Shown piece after piece: positions 56,010-64,000 of a stretch of 64,000 nucleotides of DNA (positions are counted from its first letter, which is position 1; each line of letters begins with the position of its first letter). Where the stretch lies: positions 1,674,001 to 1,738,000 of the forward strand of contig CADCXA010000021.1 of the NCBI GenBank assembly GCA_902806565.1. The letters run 5' to 3'. The DNA comes from Hypoxylon rubiginosum (Eukaryota > Ascomycota > Sordariomycetes > Xylariales > Hypoxylaceae). The position numbers and the translations under genes are program-made. Below the pieces are notes generated by a model. That model made no database searches, was not told the origin of the DNA, and saw only the letters and a list, made by a program, of their open reading frames with translations.

Positions 56010-57540
56010 CTGAAATAACCGAGCAACTCGAGAGGATTTAAACGGAAGATGTCATGCCGCGTTCGACTAGAGAGCTAGAGCTAGACCGCGGCGTCCACAG
56101 CGGAAAAGGCACAAGACAAAAAAAACTAAACAGTTGCTGAGCTCAGGAATGGCCCCGATCCCTTGGATTGGGTATAGGATATGCCCTTGGTCTCGGGAGC
56201 GCGCCAGGGCCCTTTGTGAGCCACCCCACAGGCGAGGCTAGTGTAAAAATCGCCCGTTACACCAGTGCTTTTGATGGTAAATACGGGAATCACAAGTCGG
56301 TAAATGGGCAAGATGATGGCATATGCTGGGGGCAATCTTGAACCGTGGTGGATACATGGACCTCGAGGCCCGCCTATAGTCTGGAAACTAGAGCTCTGCG
56401 TACTGGGTACGTGGCAGCCATGTATCCCTAGATACCCTCTGCTATTCCCCTTTCTAGTCTTGAATCTCTTTTATTTTGGAATCTCCCAATATGTCTCACC
56501 TCGATTGGCATGCTTAATCAGCCACAGGAAAGGTTACATGCATGTGATTTTCCTTGATCCCTGCATGTCGTATCGGAGAAGCCATTGGCTTACGACCTCA
56601 AGGATTCCTTCTAATAAGGTACCGTACAGCAATGCTATCTGCTACTGTAGTATGTAAGATGCCGTATGGTACAGTCAAACCGCCTGTCAGCTTAAGGTAA
56701 CAAAGCCGATACACACCATTCCGCCTGCGTCAACCACACACCACACACCAGTCACCAGTCACCACACACCGTACACATTCACAATCTTGTTTTCCGCTCT
56801 TGTTTTGTTCAAGATAGTAAACAATTCCGCACCCAACTCAGATCTCGGCATATTCGAGCTGAACTGACGTCAATGGAATCTACCAATCTCAATACTATTT
56901 CCTAGTGGCATGCACTCATTAAAAGGTACTAGTAGGGTGAATTAGAGCCAAGTCGGCCGAGATACGGCGTAGGTACGAAGACCTTCGGCGATATTTGTTA
57001 CAGCGTCGAACCTAGCGGGTTATTATCCACAAAAAAGGGGATACGGATCTAAACCGCCATCGTGCTATTTACAGCTAAGAAGCTAAGGAGCTAAGCTCTT
57101 AGCTAGAACGTCGCCCAAGCCGCTTTGGTCATTTTTTTCACTATGGAAGGCCTCTTGCCGTTGGCTGGAAGTGTCCTACCCGAGAGAACGCGTAGGACGA
57201 TATCTGCAAAGATCGACGTCACACAAAGGCAGACATGGCCGTCCCGAGATTGCGGGCTGAACAGGCCAAGGTTCTGGACTAGGCTCTAGCTTTGGCCAAA
57301 CAAGCTCTCAAGTCTAGTCCACTGTCCTAAGTCCACTGTCCTACTATGTAACTCAACCGATAAGCCTCAGTTCCTGACTGGTCCCAGCACCTACAACCTA
57401 GCACCTGGGCACCCTGTCCAAAGCTGCTTCTGCTTCTCCCTTCCTCGGGACTGGGTGGATACCCACCCCCTGGATGCTGTCTTACACCCGATTTACAACA
57501 TGGCATCATCGCATTTCTTTGCCGCGTCTGCATTCGTCTG

Positions 57541-57547
57541 TATATAA
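57541..57547 (+). promoter_or_regulatory. TATA box candidate, P450
   Basis: TATATAA, 160 nt upstream of the P450 start codon; followed by a C/T-rich stretch typical of fungal leaders. Confidence 0.45.
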
Positions 57548-57706
57548 TACTCGTGTCGATCTGGTGAACCCTTGTAATCAATGTCAAATTCCTTATCCCT
57601 ACGTTGCTATCGCAGCCCAATCTCATATACTCCTTGACTCCTTGAGTCCATCCTTCCCATTCCCCCTTCTCTCATCGCTTCATTGTCTCCGTCTATAGCT
57701 TTCAAT

Positions 57707-59323
57707 ATGGACAAGGTCACCGCTGGGCCAGTCCTAGCAGCTACTGCCGCCGCCTCCTTTCTATATGCTCGCCATGCTGAACTACCGGTCGGCTCTACCA
57801 TTGCGACCTCGCTGGGAGTCGTCTTCCCCCTCTATGTCGTTGTCTGGCTCAGTTGGATATATCCATTCTATATCTCTGAGTTAAGACATATCCCTACCGT
57901 ACCTGGATTCCCTCTATGGGGCCAGTTCTTCGAAATCATCTCACAGGAGTGCGGTATACCACAGCGAGCGTGGCACAAGCAACTAGGCCCCATCATCAGA
58001 TATCACTTCCCGTTCGGTGCTGAGCGCCTTTCTATTGCCGACGATGAGGCGCTCAAGCAGATGACCGTCAAGAACCCGTACAACTACCCTAAGCCGGTCC
58101 GTGCGAAGCTCTGGATGGTTCGCATTTTGGGTGAAGGTGTTCTGCTTGCCGAAGGCCAGGAGCATGTGCACCAGCGCAAGTCTCTTGCCCCTGGTTTTTC
58201 GATTCAGTCCATCCGCGCACTCACTCCTGTCTTCTGGGACAAGTCGCTTCTACTTGCCAAGCTATGGCGTGACGAGATGACTGCGGACAATGTCACCACC
58301 AAGTCATTTGAGGCTCTTGAGTGGCTCAACAGAACAACTCTCGACATCATCGGCAGCGCTGGCTTCGGTTACGATATCGACTCTCTCAAGCACCCCGAGG
58401 CGCCTATCCGCGAGGCTTACCGTCTTGTTTTCGCTTTCGACATCTTCTCCCGTGTTATGCACGGTATTCAGGCATTCATCCCTGCATCCAAGTACATCCC
58501 TTCGAAGATGAACAGGGACATGCAGATTTCTCGAGGCATCATCCTTGACAAGGCTACCGAGATCATCACGGAGAAACAGGAACAAGCCGCAAACAACACC
58601 GGCGGCAAGGACATCCTTGCACTTATCGCCCGGGACAATAAGAAGCTGAAGGACATGGGCGAGGCCGGCCTCTCCTTTGAGACCATGCGCGACCAGATCA
58701 TGACATTCCTCGGTGCTGGCCATGATACTACTGCCACTGGTGTCGCGTGGACCATTCACTTGCTCTCTACGCACCCTGAGATCCAGTCCCGCCTCCGTGA
58801 AGAGGTCAAGGATCACATGCCCTTCCTTTTCGACAAGGAGACACGTTTCGACCGCGAAAAGATCAACTCTGCCGACGCCGACCAGCTCCCCTATCTCGAC
58901 AACGTCTGCCGCGAGTCCCTACGCTACATTCCCCCCATCCCCATGACGGTGCGCCAGTCGATCGCCGACGACCGCCTCGGCCCCTACAAGGTCCCCGCCG
59001 GCACCGTCATCTACGTCCTGGCCAACGCGATCAACCGCCTGCCGTCGTTCTGGGGCCCCACGGCGGACCAGTTCGACCCGGACCGGTGGGACGACCTTCC
59101 CAAGACCTTCACTGCCAATGCCTTCATGACGTTCCTGCACGGCCCTCGCGGCTGCATCGGCCGCAAGTTCGCCGAGACGGAGATGAAGGTGCTGCTGTGC
59201 TGCCTCCTCAGCATGTACGAGTTCAAGCGGGACTTCGACACCCCGGACCCCGAGGACTGGAAGATGTGGCGCCTGGTGCTACGGCCGAAGGAGGGTGTCA
59301 CGGTCAAGGTCACTGCCATCTAA
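57707..59323 (+). CDS. cytochrome P450 monooxygenase
   Basis: Intronless, 538 residues. Two N-terminal hydrophobic segments (about 5-22 and 33-60) give an ER anchor. Then come a proline-containing hinge (TVPGFPLWG), the helix-I motif GAGHDTTATG (about 335-344), helix K ESLRYIP (ExxR at about 404), the PERF-like region FDPDRW, and the heme loop FLHGPRGCIGRKFAETEMK with the cysteine ligand at about 482. All catalytic landmarks are present. Complete lack of introns contrasts with most genes in the window. The family number cannot be given by eye; members with this GHDTT helix and FLHGPR loop are common in fungal accessory metabolism, oxidising lipids or secondary metabolites. Confidence 0.93.
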   Translation: MDKVTAGPVLAATAAASFLYARHAELPVGSTIATSLGVVFPLYVVVWLSWIYPFYISELRHIPTVPGFPLWGQFFEIISQECGIPQRAWHKQLGPIIRYHFPFGAERLSIADDEALKQMTVKNPYNYPKPVRAKLWMVRILGEGVLLAEGQEHVHQRKSLAPGFSIQSIRALTPVFWDKSLLLAKLWRDEMTADNVTTKSFEALEWLNRTTLDIIGSAGFGYDIDSLKHPEAPIREAYRLVFAFDIFSRVMHGIQAFIPASKYIPSKMNRDMQISRGIILDKATEIITEKQEQAANNTGGKDILALIARDNKKLKDMGEAGLSFETMRDQIMTFLGAGHDTTATGVAWTIHLLSTHPEIQSRLREEVKDHMPFLFDKETRFDREKINSADADQLPYLDNVCRESLRYIPPIPMTVRQSIADDRLGPYKVPAGTVIYVLANAINRLPSFWGPTADQFDPDRWDDLPKTFTANAFMTFLHGPRGCIGRKFAETEMKVLLCCLLSMYEFKRDFDTPDPEDWKMWRLVLRPKEGVTVKVTAI

Positions 59324-60171
59324 ATAGAACAATTAATCATGTTTACCCCCTTAACACTTAATTCGTAATTCACCACACCAAACCAAAACACATATATAGT
59401 ATATACCTAGGGTATACCATCTTATGGAAACAGGACCAGGGGGGGCAATTATTTCCTTTATCATCAGCATGGGGTCGGGTGCTTTTGGATAGGCATAAAA
59501 TATGCATTGAAGTATCTACTTGACATCATTCATAGATTGCTATCAGATGCATAGGATTAATGACAACAAAAGTTAATATCTATTTTTATGCCCCTCTGTG
59601 TGTGTAATAACTTGCGAGTAAACAATTATTACTTGTTCAATGTAGCCGGATTCTAATCCGGCTCAATCACCATCGGCTCTATCACCATTGCAAATCTAAC
59701 AAGCTACCTACGCAATGGTCGCATCTCGTATTCTCATCGGTCCTCTCACATCCGAGCGGACTCCGCTTACAACCGCCTCGGCGTTTTCCCTCCTACTTGT
59801 CCTACCTAATTGGTTAAACTAACTACGCCTACTTATCGTTAGAGAGAATTGAGTCTTAGAAAAAAGGGGTTACGCAAAATTTCAAAGTGGGTGTTGTACA
59901 ACCGCCGCCGCCATAATCACGCTACCATCCTTTTGTCCACTAAGAGAAGGTACCACATCAACTTTTAGACAGGAGGATTGGTGTCTAGTGCGACTCTGCT
60001 GTGTCGTCCAATGATAATAAACATTACTAGCGACGTTCCAATATATCGAACTTATACAAATAGATACAGAAGAAAATAATTTTTAGGCATGCCGAATCCT
60101 TAGCCATATTACAACCCTTTTTCCTCCTCTCCTCCACTTGATAGAACTGTAAGATGTAGAGGTGAGACAGA
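59324..60171. other. intergenic region between convergent genes
   Basis: 3' flanks of the P450 and of the secreted repeat protein. AT-rich with a partial palindrome TATACCTAGGGTATA at 59402-59416. No gene seen. Confidence 0.6.
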
Positions 60172-60864
60172 TTACCCTGAGACCGTCTTGTTGACTATAG
60201 AGTCCACGGTGATGGGGTCACATGCAGAGATCCCGATGCCCAGACAGCCGTTGTCGTTGCTTAGGTTGAGGTCTGGCGAGGCATTCGGGCTGAGGTCGAG
60301 CAAGCTGTCGCCGGCCTTGCTGGTGCTGGTTGCGCTAGGCGGCGCACTAGTGGGATATGTGGAAGACGGCGCGTCGCTGCTATCGTCGGCTGTGCTATCG
60401 TCACCCTCCTCGGTAACCGTCTTGGTGACGTCTGATCCGACGGTTATGGGATCGCAGGCGCTGATGCCGATGCCCAAGCAGCCGTTGTCGTTGCTCAGGC
60501 TCAGGTCCGGCGAGATAGTGGGGCTGATATTGATCAAGGAGTCGCCAGAAGCTCCCGTAGTGTTGATCAGCGTGTCTCCCGAAGTTGGCGTAGCATCATC
60601 TTGGGTGGTGGAGGAGGAAGACGAGCCCGAGGCTGCTTTGGCCTTGGGCTTGGTAGTGGCCTCCGTAGTGGTAGAGTTGACGGTGATGGGATCGCACACG
60701 GAGATGCCTATGCCGAGACACGAGTTGTCGTTGCTAAGGTTGAGCCCGGGGTCGATGGTCGGGCTCAGGGTGAGGATGCTGTCCCGCTTGTGCTCGGCTC
60801 GAAAGAGCGGCAAGCTCAGAGCGATGCCTAGGAAGGAGAGAACGAGGTAGGTGAAGGCGTGCAT
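60172..60864 (-). CDS. secreted protein with three cysteine-containing repeats
   Basis: Single exon, 230 residues, ATG at 60864. Residues 1-23 look like a signal peptide, followed by a Lys-Arg pair at 26-27 (Kex2-type). Three 37-residue repeats start at about 28, 108 and 186. Each begins DSxLxLSPxxxPxL and carries the core NDNxCLGIGISxCDPITV, with two cysteines seven residues apart. The linkers are Ser/Thr/Asp/Ala-rich and probably O-glycosylated; a small GD(T/S)LIN duplication lies in the first linker. I do not recognise a described family. The even number of cysteines (2 per repeat) suggests one disulfide per repeat. A cell-wall, effector-like or surface-assembling protein are possible; no function is claimed. 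Confidence 0.85.
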   Translation of the reverse strand: MHAFTYLVLSFLGIALSLPLFRAEHKRDSILTLSPTIDPGLNLSNDNSCLGIGISVCDPITVNSTTTEATTKPKAKAASGSSSSSTTQDDATPTSGDTLINTTGASGDSLINISPTISPDLSLSNDNGCLGIGISACDPITVGSDVTKTVTEEGDDSTADDSSDAPSSTYPTSAPPSATSTSKAGDSLLDLSPNASPDLNLSNDNGCLGIGISACDPITVDSIVNKTVSG

Positions 60865-61024
60865 CGTGAACAGCAAGAGGCTCTAGAGGCTCTAATCCCA
60901 ACTGCGGATTGTCCGACTAACTGACTGACCGGCTGACGGAACTCTCGGGGCCAAGAAAAAAAAGTGGTTTGTTTTTTTCTGAGAATAGTAAAAAGAGTTG
61001 GTGCTACAGAGAGGCGTCGAGATT

Positions 61025-61043
61025 AGAGAGAGAGAGAGAGAGA
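61025..61043. repeat. AG/CT dinucleotide tract
   Basis: About nine AG units, 160 nt upstream of the secreted repeat protein start. CT-rich on that gene's sense strand, so it may lie in its promoter or leader. Confidence 0.8.
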
Positions 61044-61280
61044 GCTCACGACACGCGAGCCAACTGATCGACATCATGTTGCCTAATATATCTCGTTGTG
61101 GATACGCGTCAAGAATATTATTATTATTAAGTGGTCATCGTGACGAGCATGTGTGGCTGCTTCATGTAATAAAAAAACTAATAAAACTACGCGAGTTCCA
61201 AGGTATGTGCTCTGGCTCTTGTTATTTTTTTTTTTTCGTGTCCAATTTCCAAGTCTCAGGGGACGCTATCGTCAAAGCCC

Positions 61281-61303
61281 GCCTATCCGCCTATCCGCCT
61301 ATC
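61281..61303. repeat. 8-nt tandem repeat GCCTATCC
   Basis: Three near-perfect GCCTATCC units. Confidence 0.75.
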
Positions 61304-62286
61304 GAAGTAGCTCTAATGCCGGTCTCCAGCTCGTCCCGAATAGGCAAGTTTAAGGATAGGGGTATCCCTGTTTCTTGGTGCCCGAGATCCCCCCCTTGCC
61401 CCCCCCATCCCATCATCTCCACACCCTTGCAACCTTGCTGCGGAACCCCCAGGTTCCTGGCTACAGTGTGCCCCGTGCGTACGGCCCAAAACTTGCCGTA
61501 TGCCACGTCCATGTTGTACCAACATTGAAGGCATGTAAGTACCCAATACTTGGACCTGCTACGATACCCCCTGTCGAAAAACAAAAGCCACATGCAGAAG
61601 CCCAGCCAATTGGGCAAGTATCGATGGCGATCATCATGTTACTAAGTTATCCGTCGAAGCAGGCTTACATACGACGAAATCGAAACTTCGCTGTTCGTCC
61701 AAAACATCATGTAAGAAAAAAATGTAGGTAGAGAGAACTCGCGAGGTTCGCGTCATGAACCAGCTGAACTTGTTTGGCGTCTCAATATTCCTCGCTTGTG
61801 TCCCACACCGAGCTACATGCATCCATCCAACGTATCGCCGGGGACGCTACCTCCCAGCTCCAGCTTCAGCTCTACAAGCCTCAGGAATGGAGGGGATAGC
61901 AAAGATACGTAATCGCTCTCACGGCACCGGTGGTATGGTAAATCCTCTTTTGGTGCTTACTCGGTGCCTACCTGCTACGGTACTAGGATGCTTGTCTACC
62001 TAGGATAGTAGCCTACATACCTTAGACGCCTAACTTACATACCTAGCACAAGTAGTGCTCAGTAGTCGACTTCGTCTTGGTCTGAAGACGGAATTGTGGA
62101 GGTAGAAGACTCTCAGAATAGAAAACAGAACGAAGCCACTGTAATATAGAGTCTTCCCTACGTCAAGCCTCTACACTACCAAGAGCTCGTCGACTCTTCT
62201 TATCCACCTTTCATTTCCTTTTGTCTACTCCTAAACTGTTACCCCTTTGAGTCACTTGTTGGTACGAACCTCTCTCTCTGCCCAAG

Positions 62287-63893
62287 ATGTTTAGATACAG
62301 CACCGGCGTCTTCTTCCTCCTGGCCGTCTTGCTAGCTTGGACAATCGTCAAGTCTAAGCTCAAGAAGCGCCGCAACAAGGCGAAGGCTGCTGCACTAGGA
62401 TGCCTGCCGCCTCCGGAGTTGCGCAGCACGAACCTCATCGGCAACTCCATCTTGCGGGAGTCCATGAAAGCTACCAAGGAAGATCGCGGCCCCCAGTATG
62501 TAGTCGAGAAGATGGACAGCGTCTCGCCCGACTGCCACACCATCAAGGTGCCCATCATCGACTATGAAATCGTAGTCACGCGCGACCCGGAAAATGCCAA
62601 GGTGCTCTTCAGCAGCCCGGACTTCGACATCAGCCACACGCGCCAGCTCAGCTGGATGCCGCTGCTGGGCAAGGGCATCTTCACGAGCCGCGGCGACACC
62701 TGGAAGCACAGCCGCGCGCTCCTGCGCCCGCAGTTCGCGCGCGAGATGATCAGCGACCCCCAGCTCGAGGAGCACCACCTGCAGAACCTGTGGGGCAAGC
62801 TGCCGGCCGACGCCGCCACGGGCTGGACCGCCACGGCGGACCTGGCTCCGCTCTTCTTCAAGTTCACCCTCGACACGGCGACCGAGTTCATCTTCGGCAC
62901 GTCCACCAACTCGCTGCAGCAGAGCGACGAGAAGAAGGACCTGAGCTCCCACTTCAACGCCGCCAAGGTCTGGATCGACAAGCGCGGCGCCCTCGCCAAG
63001 TTCTACTGGCTCATGAACAGCAAGGAGTTCAAGGAGCACTGCGCCACCATCCACAAGTTCGCCGACGGTCTCGTTGCTGATCGACTGGCGCACCCTCCAG
63101 AGAAACTCAGCGCCGATCCCGAGAAGGGCGGTGGGCGCTTCAACCTCCTCAACGAGCTGGCCAAGGAGACCCAGGACCCGCGGGAGCTGCGCAACGAGAC
63201 GCTGCACGTGCTGATCGCGGGCCGCGACACCACGGGCTGCCTGCTGGGGTGGGTCATGTACTTCCTGGCGCGGCACCCGGCCGTGTTCGCGAAGCTGCGG
63301 TCCCTCATCCTCGAGCGCTTCGGCGAGCACCCGGCCGACTTCCGGACCCTGAACAGCCAGGTCCCGTACCTGCAGTGGATCATCAGCGAGACGCTGCGCG
63401 TGGTCACCGTGATCCCGCTCAACGAGCGCATCGCGCTGCGCGACACGGTGCTCCCGCGGGGCGGCGGCCCCGACGGCAAGGCCCGCGTCTTCGTGCCCGA
63501 GGGCACCCAGGTGCTCATCCCGCTGTACGCCATGCAGCACCGCAAGGACCTCTGGGGCGACGACGTCGAGGAGTTCCGCCCCGAGCGTTGGGAGTCGCAC
63601 CGTCCCGGCTGGGAGTTCATCCCCTTCGGCGCCGGTGCTCGCAAGTGTCTTGGTCGTAAGTTTTCTCCCCTTTTCTGCTTTTTTTTTGTTGCCTCGAGCT
63701 GTTACTGACCTCCATCGTAGAGCAATTCGGCCGCCAAGAAGTCAGCTATGTCATCTCGCGGTTCTGTCAGAAGTACGACCGGATCCAGAACATGGAGCAG
63801 GGCGATGGTAGAGTTCGCCTGCATCATGCCATCGAGAATCGGTCAGGCACTGGCGTCCAAGTGCGATTGCACGAAGCGAAGGCGGCTTCATAA
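62287..63893 (+). CDS. CYP52-like cytochrome P450 (fatty acid/alkane hydroxylase type)
   Basis: Exons 62287-63655 and 63721-63893; 513 residues. The intron (GTAAGT donor, TACTGAC branch, CGTAG acceptor) splits the Gln codon right after the heme signature FGAGARKCLG (cysteine ligand at about 454). Helix I is AGRDTTG (about 311-317), helix K is ISETLRVV (ExxR), and the PERF-like box is FRPERW. An N-terminal anchor (about 6-20) is followed by a basic stop-transfer KSKLKKRRNK and proline-rich PPPEL. The AGRDTT helix and the LSWMPLLGKGIFTSRGDTWKHSRALLRPQF segment match the CYP52/CYP539 clan of Ascomycota, which omega-hydroxylate alkanes and fatty acids. Exact subfamily unknown. Confidence 0.92.
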
Positions 63894-64000
63894 TATCACT
63901 CGTTTTACCTGCGATACCTTACCAACTTGGCAGTATACTAGCCTATGTAATTCTTTAATGTTCGGACCTACCTACCTAATGTACATAGAATACATGAAGC

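Larger units (their letters stand above)
55848..57706. other. intergenic region between divergent genes
   Basis: Promoters of the elongase (minus) and the P450 (plus). TATA-like sequences lie at 56003-56009 and 57541-57547. CACACACC repeats are seen near 56740-56775. No gene seen. Confidence 0.55.
60865..62286. other. intergenic region between divergent genes
   Basis: Promoters of the repeat protein (minus) and of the CYP52-like P450 (plus). It contains an AG dinucleotide tract (61025-61043) and a CCGCCTAT repeat (61281-61303). No gene seen. Confidence 0.55.

Noticed and set aside
60172..60864. RiPP precursor or Kex2-processed repeat peptide (ustiloxin type)
   Set aside because: No Lys-Arg pairs flank repeats 2 and 3, linkers are long, and no modifying-enzyme gene (UstY-type) is seen nearby.

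Overview
The window looks like nuclear DNA of a filamentous ascomycete (Pezizomycotina; a sordariomycete seems likely, but this is an inference). Genes are interrupted by short introns of about 47-110 nt with GTRNGT-type donors, CTAAC/CTGAC branch sites and YAG acceptors. The coding sequence is GC-rich, there are no operons, and the families present are typical of moulds. I support 20 protein-coding genes, 19 complete and 1 cut by the left edge. I found no rRNA, tRNA, CRISPR array or intact transposon.

Left part (1-16 kb): the 3' part of a kelch/BTB gene, then an Sfp1-type C2H2 regulator of ribosome-biogenesis genes on the minus strand, then an 8.2 kb stretch with no supportable gene but several short tandem repeats, then the mitochondrial supercomplex factor gene rcf2.

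Middle (16-46 kb): mostly housekeeping. There is a six-bladed kelch protein, tRNA-dihydrouridine synthase dus3, a BAP31/Yet-type ER protein, a seven-exon fungal protein of unknown function, and a divergent pair made of rpb10 (shared subunit of RNA polymerases I, II and III, hidden in four tiny exons) and NAN1/UTP17 (pre-rRNA processing WD40 protein). These are followed by a 2OG-Fe(II) dioxygenase, a ZNF706/At2g23090-like mini zinc protein, a helix-hairpin-helix protein, a DUF1479 dioxygenase-like protein and an unrecognised 427-residue protein. Sfp1, Dus3, Rpb10 and NAN1 all serve the translation machinery, but nothing shows that their proximity matters.

Right part (46-64 kb): more accessory in character and lipid-flavoured. 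It holds a 14-TM DHA2-type MFS transporter with a long N-terminal extension, a THEM6-like hot-dog thioesterase, an ELO fatty-acid elongase, a P450, a small secreted protein built from three near-identical cysteine-containing repeats, and a CYP52-like (fatty acid/alkane hydroxylase type) P450. The triple-repeat secreted protein is the most novel-looking object. Its repeats differ at many synonymous sites but almost never in amino acid, so the motif appears to be held by selection.

Exon boundaries were read by eye from splice signals. All spliced models keep an open frame and give a coding length divisible by three.
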